Assembly (NCBI GenBank): GCA_964467925.1 | Contig: CAYXSX010000005.1 | Location: 1-64,000, forward strand | Direction of reading: 5' to 3' | Length of the DNA stretch: 64,000 bases | Source of the DNA: CAYXSX01 sp964467925 | GTDB lineage: Bacteria > Pseudomonadota > Alphaproteobacteria > Micavibrionales > Micavibrionaceae | Shown: piece by piece, positions 1 through 8,558 of the stretch | Layout: every line of letters begins with the position of its first letter | Position numbering within the stretch: the stretch's first letter is position 1 | Notes under the pieces: generated by a model | What the model saw: only the letters and a program-made list of their open reading frames with translations | The model's database searches: none | What the model was told of the DNA's origin: nothing | Translations under genes and position numbers: made by a program

Positions 1-89
1 GCCGCCGCGACAGATGAGTCAACGCCGCCCGACATGGCCACAACCACGCGGGTATCTTCGGGTTTTTTATCAATGCCGAGGCTATTCAT
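1..89 (-). CDS. mnmA: tRNA 2-thiouridylase MnmA, N-terminal fragment
   Basis: Only the first 29 codons lie in the window; the gene runs off the left edge. The reverse-strand reading from the ATG at 89 has a short lead followed by VVVAMSGGVDSSVAA, the PP-loop ATP pyrophosphatase signature (SGGVDSSV) of MnmA. The family adenylates U34 of Lys/Glu/Gln tRNAs and inserts sulfur at C2. The sulfur comes from a cysteine desulfurase, and a desulfurase plus a [2Fe-2S] ferredoxin are encoded just upstream on the same strand, which supports the call. Only the PP-loop is visible; other PP-loop families such as ThiI or GuaA share part of the motif but usually not at the extreme N terminus with VAMSGGVDSSVAA. 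Confidence 0.85.
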   Translation of the reverse strand, partial: MNSLGIDKKPEDTRVVVAMSGGVDSSVAA

Positions 90-215
90 GCTTTCCCTTT
101 CCTTGCGCGGGAATATAGGGGCGGGCAGAGAAAAATGCAAATTTTTGGCAATATTAGTGTGTAAGCCAATGATTTTGCAAGTGAATTAGATTTCCGCATT
201 TCGTTTTTCAATTTT

Positions 216-235
216 GGGGGGGAGGGGGTAGGGGG
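216..235 (+). other. G-run cluster, possible G-quadruplex
   Basis: Three long G runs (7, 5 and 5) lie within 20 bases, separated by one to two bases and flanked by T-rich DNA. The 7-G run can supply two tracts. It sits in the 287-bp AT-rich gap between mnmA and the orphan gene at 377-976. I see no gene in that gap. Confidence 0.35.
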
Positions 236-376
236 TTTTAATTTTTTGCGAAAAATTTCCATTTAAAAATAATGGGTTGAGTGTTTCATGGGGGTGGTGG
301 AGGCGCGTGTTTTCATGCTTTTTAATGTAGCATAAAATATAGTTAAAATAAAGGAAAAAAATCCTATATTTTAACT

Positions 377-976
377 TTAGAGTTTAGGGCTAATTGGGGG
401 GGCAACAGGTATAGGCCTGAAAGGGATGCCTTTCAAATCGTCTTGCAAGGGTTGAAGCCGGGCCAGAACATTTCTTACAGTGTAAGCGCTTAACTCGGGG
501 TATTTGCTTGGTTCTCGAAAGAAAGCATTGGTTCGTGCTCTTAACTCACCGAAACTATAGGCTGCTATCATGGTGGAGAAGCGTCGCGGGCTATCCAATC
601 TGCAGTCGCTGATATCGGAAAGGTCATTGAGGGCGACTTTATACCCTGTTGCGTCTTGCAGAATTTCAGTTAACGCGAACAGTGTCTCGGGATTAATGTC
701 ACTTCTGCTGTAGGACGACGACTCTCTTGCTATGCTGGCTCCAATTATGTTTCCACGTTGGTCGAAAGCAATTGTCTGGCTTGCGCCCGCCACATTTCCA
801 AGCCTTCCAAATATAAGAGAGAGGTTTGGCATGAAATGTTTGTCCAGATCATGACATGTCGGTACGCTCTGTTTTCCTAGCTCATAGGCAATTGCAAGTG
901 CAAGGGCGCAGGCTAGGTATCTAGCCAGTCTTTCGCCAAAACTTCCTAATTTTTTTTGGGTGTTTGATTTAAGCAT
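377..976 (-). CDS. Orphan protein with N-terminal membrane segment
   Basis: 199 residues, not recognised. Residues 1-19 are basic, followed by a hydrophobic stretch (ARYLACALALAIAYELG, about 19-35), so it is probably membrane-anchored or exported. The rest is soluble and mixed, with a Pro-rich C-terminal tail (PFRPIPVAPPISPKL). The start is well supported: AAGGAGA lies at 981-987, 5-6 bases before the ATG, and a promoter with TTGACA and 17-bp spacing lies at 998-1026. Base composition is more AT-rich than its neighbours. It separates mnmA from the ferredoxin gene in what otherwise looks like a sulfur-relay group. No function assigned. Confidence 0.7.
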   Translation of the reverse strand: MLKSNTQKKLGSFGERLARYLACALALAIAYELGKQSVPTCHDLDKHFMPNLSLIFGRLGNVAGASQTIAFDQRGNIIGASIARESSSYSRSDINPETLFALTEILQDATGYKVALNDLSDISDCRLDSPRRFSTMIAAYSFGELRARTNAFFREPSKYPELSAYTVRNVLARLQPLQDDLKGIPFRPIPVAPPISPKL

Positions 977-997
977 GAAATCTCCTTAATTCGGAGG

Positions 998-1026
998 AAA
1001 GTAAAGATGCTCATGTAATATGTCAA
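998..1026 (-). promoter_or_regulatory. Sigma-70-type promoter of the 377-976 orphan
   Basis: On the minus strand a perfect TTGACA (1026-1021) is followed after 17 bp by TACTTT (1003-998), a weak -10. It lies between the ferredoxin stop (1033) and the orphan start (976), giving a short leader with a strong Shine-Dalgarno. Confidence 0.5.
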
Positions 1027-1032
1027 TAAAAA

Positions 1033-1371
1033 TTACCAACCTACATCCGTGCCGGGCAGCGCGACGGTGAGGCCGTCCAACTCTTCGGTGAGGTGGATTT
1101 GACAGCCAAGGCGGGAATGTTCGGTCACGTTAAAGGCAAGGTCGAGCATATCTTCCTCTTCCTCGCAAATCTCGTCTCCGGCGGTATCGACTTTGTCTTT
1201 CCAATCGGGATGAAGGTAAACATGACATGTGGCGCAGGCCATCGCACCACCGCAGGCCCCCTCGATTTCGGTGATGCCGTTATCCTTGGCAACCTGCATT
1301 ACCGACCAGCCGACAGGGGCTTCGCAGGTTTTGGATGATCCGTCTTTGAATTCGAAAATGACTTTAGGCAT
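1033..1371 (-). CDS. fdx: [2Fe-2S] ferredoxin, adrenodoxin/ISC type
   Basis: 112 residues, the normal length for ISC-type ferredoxins. The cluster ligands are visible as C40-x5-C46-x2-C49 and C90 (GACGGAMACATCH, then LGCQI). An acidic patch (CEEEEDMLD, 69-77) matches the partner-binding surface of adrenodoxin-like proteins. These proteins donate electrons for Fe-S cluster assembly on the scaffold or to oxidoreductases. It lies directly downstream of the cysteine desulfurase on the same strand, about 116 bp away, and most of that gap is a repeat element. This agrees with a role in sulfur or Fe-S metabolism. Confidence 0.93.
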   Translation of the reverse strand: MPKVIFEFKDGSSKTCEAPVGWSVMQVAKDNGITEIEGACGGAMACATCHVYLHPDWKDKVDTAGDEICEEEEDMLDLAFNVTEHSRLGCQIHLTEELDGLTVALPGTDVGW

Positions 1372-1397
1372 TAGCGGCTTTCTTGTTCTATTTTTTT

Positions 1398-1475
1398 AAC
1401 CACGGATTAACACAGATGGACACGGATGATTTTGGTGTTTTTGGCATCTGTGTTTATCAGTGTTCATCTGTGGTT
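1398..1475. repeat. Terminal-inverted-repeat element, family D copy 1
   Basis: Begins AACCACGGATTAACACAGAT and ends ATCTGTGGTT, giving imperfect terminal inverted repeats around an AT-rich centre. It fills most of the gap between the cysteine desulfurase stop and the ferredoxin start. A second copy is at 9871-9963. Confidence 0.75.
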
Positions 1476-1487
1476 TCTGATTTTATT

Positions 1488-2765
1488 TTATACAGCTTTT
1501 TTAGTTTTAATACGGTTTACGATTTTGGCGAACGCTTCGAGGAAGCGGTCGATATCGGTTTCCTTGCTGTTCCAGCCTGTGGAGATGCGCAATGCGCTGG
1601 AGGCTATATCATCACCATATCCCATCGCTTTGATCACGTAGCTGGATTTGACCGTGCCGCTGGAGCAGGCGGAACCGTTGGATACCGCTATGCCCTCAAG
1701 GTCGAGCGCCATCATGAGCGTTTCCGATGAGGCACCGGGCAGGGAGAACATCGTCGTGTTGGGAACGCGATCAGCGTTTTGACCATGAATGATGATGGCC
1801 TCATTTATTTTGCATAATTTTTTTTCTAGAGAGGTTTGGAGTTCTCTTAGCTGCGTTGGGCTCAATCCAGCCTTTTTGTCATCCTGAGCGGAGGCACGAA
1901 GTGCCGTAGTCGAAGGATCTGACAAAGTCGCATGAGATCCTTCCGCTCGCCCCGGGTCGTTGCCCGGGGCTCGGTCAGGATGACGGTTTATCCATTCGAG
2001 CGCCTCTTGTGCCGCTGCGCCAAATCCGGCAATCGCGGGGACGTTTTCCGTGCCGGCCCTTGCTGATTTTTCCTGTCCGCCGCCGTGAAGAAGGACGGGG
2101 GTAATGCCGCATAAGCCCATCACTAACGCGCCAGCGCCTTGCGGGCCGCCGATTTTGTGGGAAGAGAGAGTTAGGAAGTCTATGCCGAGTTCCGCTATGT
2201 CGAGCGGAATGCGCCCTGCGGCCTGCACTGCGTCGGAATGAAACAGCGCGCCGTATTTGTGGGCGAGGGCAGAGATTTCCTTGATCGGCTGTATCACACC
2301 CGTTTCGTTATTCACCATCATCACGGAAACCAGCGCGGGCTTTTTCTCCCCCCCAGACCCCCCCGCTTGTGGGGGGGATTCAGGGGGGGATCTGAGCAGT
2401 TCTTCGAGAGCGGTGAGGTCAACTATGCCGTCTTTGGTGACGGGAATTTTAATCGCATTACTATGCGCCTCGAGCACGGCAGGATGTTCGATGGCGGAGA
2501 CGAGGACTTTCTCATGCGCGAAATGTTTCAGGACGGTGTTATTCCCTTCCGTAGCGCCAGAATTGAAAATCACTTGAGCGGGCGGGGTGTTTACAAGGGC
2601 GGCGACGGCCTCACGCGCTTTTTCGACCATGGAGCGTGCCTCGCGACCGAAGCTGTGCACGGAAGAGGCGTTATGGGCGTCTTCCATGGCAGACATAGCC
2701 GCCGCTTTGGCGGCTTGGCGCACTGGGGCGGTAGCATTGTAATCGAGGTAAACGCGCTCTTTCAT
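1488..2765 (-). CDS. Cysteine desulfurase (NifS/IscS-like) with two in-frame repeat insertions
   Basis: PLP enzyme that takes sulfur from L-cysteine as a persulfide. I choose the ATG at 2765 (MKERVYLDYNATAPVR), the family N terminus; the open frame extends 24 codons further but that stretch has no family character. Visible features: PLP lysine K204 in SSHKIGGPQG, H94 in AIEHPAV, catalytic cysteine C367 in NGSACSSG, RISTGW near the C terminus. At 425 residues it is longer than the usual 370-390. The excess lies in two segments: residues 126-140 (SPPESPPQAGGSGGE), encoded by a C/G-run palindrome, and residues 261-297, encoded by a 108-bp repeat also found between genes elsewhere in the window. 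Both keep the frame and fall between conserved blocks, so the enzyme is probably still active. The ferredoxin and mnmA follow on the same strand, suggesting sulfur supply for tRNA thiolation or Fe-S assembly. Confidence 0.93.
   Translation of the reverse strand: MKERVYLDYNATAPVRQAAKAAAMSAMEDAHNASSVHSFGREARSMVEKAREAVAALVNTPPAQVIFNSGATEGNNTVLKHFAHEKVLVSAIEHPAVLEAHSNAIKIPVTKDGIVDLTALEELLRSPPESPPQAGGSGGEKKPALVSVMMVNNETGVIQPIKEISALAHKYGALFHSDAVQAAGRIPLDIAELGIDFLTLSSHKIGGPQGAGALVMGLCGITPVLLHGGGQEKSARAGTENVPAIAGFGAAAQEALEWINRHPDRAPGNDPGRAEGSHATLSDPSTTALRASAQDDKKAGLSPTQLRELQTSLEKKLCKINEAIIIHGQNADRVPNTTMFSLPGASSETLMMALDLEGIAVSNGSACSSGTVKSSYVIKAMGYGDDIASSALRISTGWNSKETDIDRFLEAFAKIVNRIKTKKAV
1877..1984. 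repeat. Palindromic element, family A copy 1 (inside cysteine desulfurase)
   Basis: Ends are TGTCATCCTGAGCGGAGG and GGTCAGGATGAC; internal GTCGAAGGATCT and GAGATCCTTCCGCTC form nested inverted repeats. Read through in frame as residues 261-297 of the desulfurase. Related copies are intergenic at 19521-19612 and 35298-35378, and a right half-copy ends the epimerase gene near 14275-14323. Confidence 0.85.
2346..2391. repeat. C-run/G-run palindrome, family E copy 1 (inside cysteine desulfurase)
   Basis: Long C runs are followed by GCTTGT and then two G runs, so the segment can fold into a very strong hairpin. It is read in frame as residues 126-140 of the desulfurase, between LEELL and the conserved PALVSVM block. 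A related hairpin lies between glmM and hisZ. Confidence 0.75.
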
Positions 2766-2982
2766 AAGGCGGTTATAAGGGGCGAGCGGCGGTAATTCAA
2801 ATATTTTACGGATGCGCAATATCGCTGTGAAGTGCATGCGCGATTATCCACATATTTATCAGGCACTTATAAGAAATTTCTGGACTTATGATAAGCGCTT
2901 TAATATATAGTCCACTTAAGGTACCGGAGAGTAGGGTTATTTTATTCTCCTTATAAAAATATAAAAAACATAAAGGATCATT

Positions 2983-3657
2983 ATGCCTGAAGTTATTTTC
3001 AATGGCCCTGCGGGTCGTCTTGAAGGCCGTTATTCCCACTCCAAAACAAAAAATGCGCCGCTGGCTCTTATTCTTCATCCAAGCCCCGAACACGGCGGCA
3101 CCATGAACAATAAACTGACTTATATGATGTATCAGGCGTTTGTCGCGCGCGGGTTCTCAACGCTGCGGTTTAATTTCCGCGGCGTGGGCCGTTCACAAGG
3201 TGTCTTCGACCGCGGCGAAGGCGAGCTTTCCGATGCGGCCTCTGCGCTGGACTGGATGCAGGAAATCAACAAGAACGCGCCCTATGTGTGGATCGCCGGA
3301 TTTTCCTTCGGCGCATGGATCGGTATGCAACTTTTGATGCGCCGCCCGGAAGCGCAAGGCTTTATCGCTGTAGCTCCCCCGGCCAACGTGCAGGATTTCA
3401 GCTTCCTCGCTCCATGTCCGACTTCGGGTCTGTTCCTGCAGGGGACGCGCGATGATGTGGTGCCGGAAGAGTCGGTCGCCAATCTGGTGGACAAAATCCA
3501 GATGCAAAAGGGCATCACGATCGATTACCGCACGGTAGAAGGGGCAAACCACTTCTTCCACGGTCACACCGATACGATGATCGACCATATTCACGACCAC
3601 CTGAACAAGGCCGGCGACGGCAAGCATATTCCGGTGGGAGAAAGCATCGCGGCGTAA
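2983..3657 (+). CDS. Alpha/beta hydrolase
   Basis: 224-residue small serine hydrolase. The nucleophile elbow GFSFGA puts Ser108 in a G-x-S-x-G motif; D157 or D158 in QGTRDDVV and H190 in GANHFFHG complete a plausible triad. LHPSPEHGGTMNNK (31-44) supplies the oxyanion HPSPxxGG segment typical of this dienelactone-hydrolase-like group. An AAAGGA Shine-Dalgarno lies about 10 bases before the ATG. It is divergent from the cysteine desulfurase. Substrate unknown. A terminator follows at 3688. Confidence 0.88.
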   Translation: MPEVIFNGPAGRLEGRYSHSKTKNAPLALILHPSPEHGGTMNNKLTYMMYQAFVARGFSTLRFNFRGVGRSQGVFDRGEGELSDAASALDWMQEINKNAPYVWIAGFSFGAWIGMQLLMRRPEAQGFIAVAPPANVQDFSFLAPCPTSGLFLQGTRDDVVPEESVANLVDKIQMQKGITIDYRTVEGANHFFHGHTDTMIDHIHDHLNKAGDGKHIPVGESIAA

Positions 3658-3687
3658 TTTCCGCGAGGGTGTTATTAAGGATTTAAA

Positions 3688-3715
3688 ATGGCTCCGTTAT
3701 CGGGGCCATTTTTTT
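3688..3715 (+). terminator. Intrinsic terminator between convergent genes
   Basis: ATGGCTCC, a 6-base loop, GGGGCCAT, then a run of T. An A-rich left flank gives T residues on the other strand, so it can also serve the bcp gene, which ends at 3726 from the opposite side. Confidence 0.85.
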
Positions 3716-3725
3716 GTTTGAGTGG

Positions 3726-4205
3726 CTAAGCTGCCCGCGCAAGCCCCTTCGCGGCGTGGATGACTTCGGCGACGTGGCCAGGGACTTTGACCTTGTGCCA
3801 GATATGGGCGATGTTTCCCTTTTCGTCGATCAGGAAGGTTGTGCGCTCGATGCCCATGAATTTTTTGCCGTACATGGATTTTTCTTTCCACACGCCGTAG
3901 CGCTCGCAAACATCGCTTTCCTCATCCGAAGCTAGGGGGAAGTTCAGACCGTGCTTGGCCTTGAACTTGTCGTGCTTGGCTACGCTGTCTTTTGAAACGC
4001 CGATCACGGCGATACCGGCGGCGTTAAAGGCGCTTAAATTGTCACGAAAATCGCAGCTTTCAGTGGTGCAGCCGGGGGTATCGTCTTTCGGATAAAAATA
4101 AAGGATTAGCTTTTGCCCGCGGTAATCAGACAGGCTGACCTCGCTCCCACCATCGGCGGGAAGGGTGAAATCGGGGGCGGCGTCTCCGGCTTTTAATTCG
4201 CTCAT
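3726..4205 (-). CDS. bcp: Thiol peroxidase Bcp/PrxQ
   Basis: 159-residue atypical 2-Cys peroxiredoxin that reduces hydrogen peroxide and organic peroxides using thioredoxin. The signature YFYPKDDTPGCTTESCDFRD carries peroxidatic C46 and resolving C51, the spacing of the PrxQ group. The N terminus GDAAPDFTLPADGG is typical. The length is normal. It is divergent from the large AsmA-like gene with about 110 bp between starts. Confidence 0.95.
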   Translation of the reverse strand: MSELKAGDAAPDFTLPADGGSEVSLSDYRGQKLILYFYPKDDTPGCTTESCDFRDNLSAFNAAGIAVIGVSKDSVAKHDKFKAKHGLNFPLASDEESDVCERYGVWKEKSMYGKKFMGIERTTFLIDEKGNIAHIWHKVKVPGHVAEVIHAAKGLARAA

Positions 4206-4316
4206 GAATTTTCTCTCTCTTTCAAATTCGTTGTGTTAATTCGCTGTGTATTGAAAAGACTTACGCAAAAAATGGGTTCATCGCAAGAAAAGTCAATGCT
4301 ATGAGTATCTTTAGAC

Positions 4317-7300
4317 ATGAAAGAGAACGTGACAAAATTTTGCTGGCGCAGCTGCCTGGTTTTCCTTGAGACTGTGACGGTCGTGCTGGCCGTGCTGGCG
4401 GTCATTGCCGGAATATTGTTGTGGCGGCTGACGGCTTCGCCGCTTCCCATCCCGTTTGCTGAACCGGCGATTGAAAACGCGCTGCGTAATCCGGAGCGCG
4501 GAATTTACGTTAAAATGGACAGCGTGGCTTTGCACTGGCCGGATTTAAAAGGGCCGTTATATCTGGGGCTTTCCAATGCGCGCGTCTATGGCGCGGATGA
4601 TCACGAGATCGTATCGGTGGGCGAGGCGGGGCTGGCGTTGTCTAAAACTGCGCTGCTTTCCGGACGGATCGCGCCGACCTCGATCGTTCTGCGTAAACCC
4701 GTCTTGCAGGTGGTGCGCAGCGAAGACGGCAAAATCAATGTCGGTTTTGGAGGTGTGGAACGGGCGGACGAGCAAACCGCGCTGATGAACCGCATTCTGG
4801 AGTTCGTATCCAAACCGGGCGACGAGAATGAAAATACGCCGCTGGCCACTATGCATGCCTTTGAAATACAGGAGGCCGCGGTCAGTATTGAAGACCGCAT
4901 GCTGGATGTTTCATGGAGCGTGCCGCGTTTCGACGGAGCGTTCCTAAGTACGGATGAAGGATTGAAATCTTCACTGGCGGTCGTGCTGCCCGAATGGGAC
5001 GGAAAAAACGGAACGGTTAAGGCCGATTTGAACTACCGCTGGGAGGCCAAGACATCGGATCTACGCGCACAAGTTAACGCACTTGATCTTGCGATGATCG
5101 GCGCGAAGTTCCCGCAAGCCAGATTATTGGCGCAGCAGGATATGAGCGTGGATGTAAAAATTGCCGCCACGCTGGACCCCGATTTTATGCCGGTTGAGGC
5201 GCGCGCCGATGTGAGCTCCGCGCAAGGGGCGATCAATATTGAGGAGCTTTCGAAGCAGCCGCTGCCTTATTCGGACATGAGGGCGATTGTTACGTATGAC
5301 CGTGAGGAACAAGCCTACAGGCTTTCTGAGGCAGCCATAACGACCAAGGATGTTACGTTCGAGGGGGGTGCCGACCTGACCCGCGACGAGACGGGAAAGA
5401 TTGCCGGGCCTGTGAATGTATGGATTGATGAACTTGCGCATGAGCAGATCGATCCGCTGTGGCCTGAAACCCTTCGCGGGGATAACGCGGAAAACTGGAT
5501 CGTTCATAGAATGGCGGACGGGATATTGCGCAACGTGAAGGCATCGTTGCATCTTGAAGCGACGAAAGGCGCGCAGGATGAAGAGGGCCAAACCGAAGAG
5601 GGATGGAATATCGAGACAAAGAATGTTGTCGCCAGTTTTGATTTCGAGAATTTGAAGGCCGATTATCGTTCGCCACTCTGGCCCGTCACCAAGGGCAAGG
5701 GAAAAGGGGTTTTCGATGTCGATGGCGACAAGCTCGTGATCGACGTGGATGAGGGGATGATCGGTGAATTGGCCGTCAAGGAAGCCAAGCTGGAATTTAC
5801 CGACATTATCGCTGAAGGGAAGGGGATGGCGAAGATCGATGTAAAACTATCCGGTCCGTTGCGTAATGTTTTGGGATACATAGAGAATGAGCCACTTGCC
5901 GTTGCGCACAGCTTTGATAAAGAAGCGGTGAAGGGGACGGTGGATTTGCACGTGAAGCTGGAATTTCCGGCAAGAGAGGATGTCAAAACCTCGGAGGTAA
6001 AATACGATATTACAGGAACGGCGAATGAGATAGGCCTGCCCGATGTCGTGCAGGGGCTAGAACTGACGGGTGGGCCGTTCAACATTGCTGTGAAGGATAA
6101 CGAGGCGGTGGTAAGCGGCAAGGGCAAGCTGGCGAGGCGCGATATCGATGTGCGCTGGCAGGAGTTCGTTGAATCCGAAGGGCAAAAGTACACGTCCAAA
6201 ATCAACGCGAAGCTGGTGGCCGATGAAGGCTTACGTTCAGAATTCGGTATCGACCTGAGTGATTTTATCGCAGGCAATGTGCCGATTGAAGTGGCCTATA
6301 CCGAATACGGGGATGGGCGCGCCGATGCTTATGTGAGTGCGGATATGGGGCCGGCCAAGTTCTTCGTCGAACCGTTCGGGTATGAAAAATCACCAGGGCA
6401 GGGCGGCGGAGCCAAGGCCAAAGCGATTTTGAAAAACGGCGAGCTGGTGCGGATTGAAAACCTGATCGCCAATGCGCCGTCTTTCCGTTTGGAAGATACG
6501 ACGTTGACTTTCGAGGGGACAGGGGGAAACATGAGCCTGCGTCGCGGGGAAATTTCGCGCTTTACGCTGGGTCAGACCGTGGCAAAAGCTGAGTTCGAAA
6601 AAGTGCCTATGCGCGGCGGCGGGCCGGAAAAACTCAAGATCGGTGTCACCGGGCCGTTTTTTGATTTGCGCCCGTTCTTAAGCGCGCAAGAAGAGGGCGA
6701 GGGAAAAACGCCGGAAGAGTATAACGAAGAGCCGCTGGAGATTTCCGTGGCCGCCGACAGTTTGCGTACCAGCGACGACGACGTGATTCAGTACGGCAAA
6801 ATTTACGCCGATATTGACGCGAAGGGTCGTTTTAATCAGTTGGAGTTCGATGCGATCGCCGGAACGGTGAGTGTCCCCGTCGAAGCGTCCGCGCCGGAGG
6901 ACGGCGAAAAGAAGGCCGGCGACAAAAACGCCAAGCCCGCCATGGTTACCAAGCCGGGCGAGATATATCTGCGGTTTAAGGAAGATGAAAAGGGCATGCG
7001 CACCTTCCGGCTGGAGGCCGATGACGCGGGCGCGACGCTTAAGGCGTTTCAGGTCTACGATAATATCAAGGGCGGCAGGCTGGTGGTTTATGCCGAGCCC
7101 GTGCGCGGCGTGTATGACCGCAACCTTGTCGGTACGGCGGAGATTACGGACTTCCGGGTGGTCAAGGCGCCGGGGCTTGCAAGGCTTCTGGGTGCACTAT
7201 CCCTGCCCGGTATGCTGGAGCTTTTGGGGAATGAGGGGGTTGCCTTTTCCAAGCTGGAATCCAAATTCGAATGGCGTTACCGCCCGCAAGGGGGCTTGCT

Positions 7301-7589
7301 GGTCATGAAAGAGGGGCGCACATCGGGCAATTCGCTGGGCCTGACTTTCGACGGCGTGGTGGATAACCCGGCGGGAACGATTGATGTGACCGGCACGCTG
7401 GTACCGATTTCGGGGGTGAACAATATTTTAGGCTCGATCCCGCTGATCGGCGATATTTTGACCGGGGGGACGGGCGGCGTGTTTGCCGCGACCTATTCAG
7501 TCAAGGGCAAGCTGGAAGAGCCGGATATTTCCGTCAACCCGCTTTCCGTGCTCGCGCCCGGAATTTTACGCCGGATTTTGTTTGAGTGA
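4317..7589 (+). CDS. AsmA-like / DUF3971 (YhdP-type) envelope protein
   Basis: 1090 residues. A single N-terminal membrane segment (about 15-36, FLETVTVVLAVLAVIAGILL) is followed by a very long, beta-rich periplasmic region. Near the C terminus the family pattern is clear: VSGVNNILGSIPLIGDILTG, then a conserved close with SVLAPGILRRILF. Proteins of this AsmA/YhdP class are inner-membrane anchored and are thought to form bridge-like conduits moving phospholipid toward the outer membrane. No clear Shine-Dalgarno precedes the ATG. The 3' end overlaps the convergent EamA gene by 24 bp. The role here is inferred from the family. Confidence 0.85.
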   Translation: MKENVTKFCWRSCLVFLETVTVVLAVLAVIAGILLWRLTASPLPIPFAEPAIENALRNPERGIYVKMDSVALHWPDLKGPLYLGLSNARVYGADDHEIVSVGEAGLALSKTALLSGRIAPTSIVLRKPVLQVVRSEDGKINVGFGGVERADEQTALMNRILEFVSKPGDENENTPLATMHAFEIQEAAVSIEDRMLDVSWSVPRFDGAFLSTDEGLKSSLAVVLPEWDGKNGTVKADLNYRWEAKTSDLRAQVNALDLAMIGAKFPQARLLAQQDMSVDVKIAATLDPDFMPVEARADVSSAQGAINIEELSKQPLPYSDMRAIVTYDREEQAYRLSEAAITTKDVTFEGGADLTRDETGKIAGPVNVWIDELAHEQIDPLWPETLRGDNAENWIVHRMADGILRNVKASLHLEATKGAQDEEGQTEEGWNIETKNVVASFDFENLKADYRSPLWPVTKGKGKGVFDVDGDKLVIDVDEGMIGELAVKEAKLEFTDIIAEGKGMAKIDVKLSGPLRNVLGYIENEPLAVAHSFDKEAVKGTVDLHVKLEFPAREDVKTSEVKYDITGTANEIGLPDVVQGLELTGGPFNIAVKDNEAVVSGKGKLARRDIDVRWQEFVESEGQKYTSKINAKLVADEGLRSEFGIDLSDFIAGNVPIEVAYTEYGDGRADAYVSADMGPAKFFVEPFGYEKSPGQGGGAKAKAILKNGELVRIENLIANAPSFRLEDTTLTFEGTGGNMSLRRGEISRFTLGQTVAKAEFEKVPMRGGGPEKLKIGVTGPFFDLRPFLSAQEEGEGKTPEEYNEEPLEISVAADSLRTSDDDVIQYGKIYADIDAKGRFNQLEFDAIAGTVSVPVEASAPEDGEKKAGDKNAKPAMVTKPGEIYLRFKEDEKGMRTFRLEADDAGATLKAFQVYDNIKGGRLVVYAEPVRGVYDRNLVGTAEITDFRVVKAPGLARLLGALSLPGMLELLGNEGVAFSKLESKFEWRYRPQGGLLVMKEGRTSGNSLGLTFDGVVDNPAGTIDVTGTLVPISGVNNILGSIPLIGDILTGGTGGVFAATYSVKGKLEEPDISVNPLSVLAPGILRRILFE

Positions 7590-8465
7590 CGGTTTGTCGC
7601 GGCGCATGGCGACCACGTTTCCGGCGAGAATTAACACCATCCCCGCGATGCTTTGCGGCGTCCAGACATAGCCCTCGAACACTGTGGAAACACCAAGCGC
7701 GACAACGGGGAACATGACGGTAGCATAGGCCGCCTTGTCCGCGCCGATGGAGCGCATGAGGGTAAGGTAGCACCCGAACGCCACGGCGGAGCCCAGAACG
7801 GCGAGATAAACCAGCGACCAGATGTAATTAAAGGACGTGTCGAATACGAGCGGAGAGCCGGAGAGGAGGGCGATTGCAAATGCGATGAGCCCGCCATACA
7901 GCATGCCGTAAGTGTTGGTCAGGATCACGGGCATATCGTCGCGGTTGTTGCGCATGGCGGTCATATTGCCGAAGGACACGAGCACCGTGCCGAACAGGCA
8001 ATAGGCAATGCCGATCAGGGTTTCATCTTCGAAGCTTAAGGTCTTGATCTCCGGCTGAAAGACCAGCGCGATGCCGCCAAGCCCCATCGCCGCGCCCAGA
8101 ACCACCATTGGCTTGATCGGCATTTTGAAAAACAGCGCCTGATTGATGATGTTCAATATGATGAGCGTGGAAAAACACAGCGCCACGAGGCCGGAGGTCA
8201 GGTGCGCCGTGCTGCTGTAGGTCGCCCAGTAATTGAGGCAGAAAAGTAATATCCCCTGTAGCAGGACGAAACCGTGCTGGCGGCGGGTGAATTTGACCTT
8301 GAGCCGCCCGGTCGCGGCGCAAAAGGCGAACAGGAATACCGAGGCCAGTAAAAAGCGGTAGCCGACGGACAGGAACGGATCAACCGTGCCGAGCTGGAAC
8401 GTGATCACATACCATGTCGAGCCCCAGATCAGGACGGTCAGGATGTAGAGGGAGAGGTTTTTCAT
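7566..8465 (-). CDS. DMT/EamA-family transporter
   Basis: 299 residues with about ten hydrophobic helices arranged as two EamA repeats. The N terminus MKNLSLYILTVLIWGSTWY is characteristic (WGSTW motif in helix 1), and the C-terminal helix ends in a short basic tail (RRDKPSLKQNPA). Members export amino acids or metabolites, but the substrate cannot be read from sequence. A family C repeat lies just upstream of the start. It could share a transcript with tyrS, although the repeat intervenes. Confidence 0.88.
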   Translation of the reverse strand: MKNLSLYILTVLIWGSTWYVITFQLGTVDPFLSVGYRFLLASVFLFAFCAATGRLKVKFTRRQHGFVLLQGILLFCLNYWATYSSTAHLTSGLVALCFSTLIILNIINQALFFKMPIKPMVVLGAAMGLGGIALVFQPEIKTLSFEDETLIGIAYCLFGTVLVSFGNMTAMRNNRDDMPVILTNTYGMLYGGLIAFAIALLSGSPLVFDTSFNYIWSLVYLAVLGSAVAFGCYLTLMRSIGADKAAYATVMFPVVALGVSTVFEGYVWTPQSIAGMVLILAGNVVAMRRDKPSLKQNPA

Positions 8466-8489
8466 GGGGGCATTCTTTCTTACAAAAAA

Positions 8490-8557
8490 GTCACCCCCGC
8501 GAAGGCGGGGGTCTGGTTTAAGGCCTTTCCGGATGCCCGCGCGGGGGCGGGCATGAC
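8490..8557. repeat. GC-rich palindromic element, family C copy 1
   Basis: GTCACCCCCGCGAAGGCGGGGGTC forms one hairpin and GCCCGCGCGGGGGCGGGCATGAC a second. It sits between the tyrS stop and the EamA start. Looser relatives are at 36519-36653 and 63487-63571. Confidence 0.7.
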
Positions 8558-8558
8558 G

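Noticed and set aside
2806..3093. Open frame on the minus strand between the desulfurase and hydrolase genes
   Set aside because: It overlaps the hydrolase start and its promoter region, and it has odd composition and no family features.
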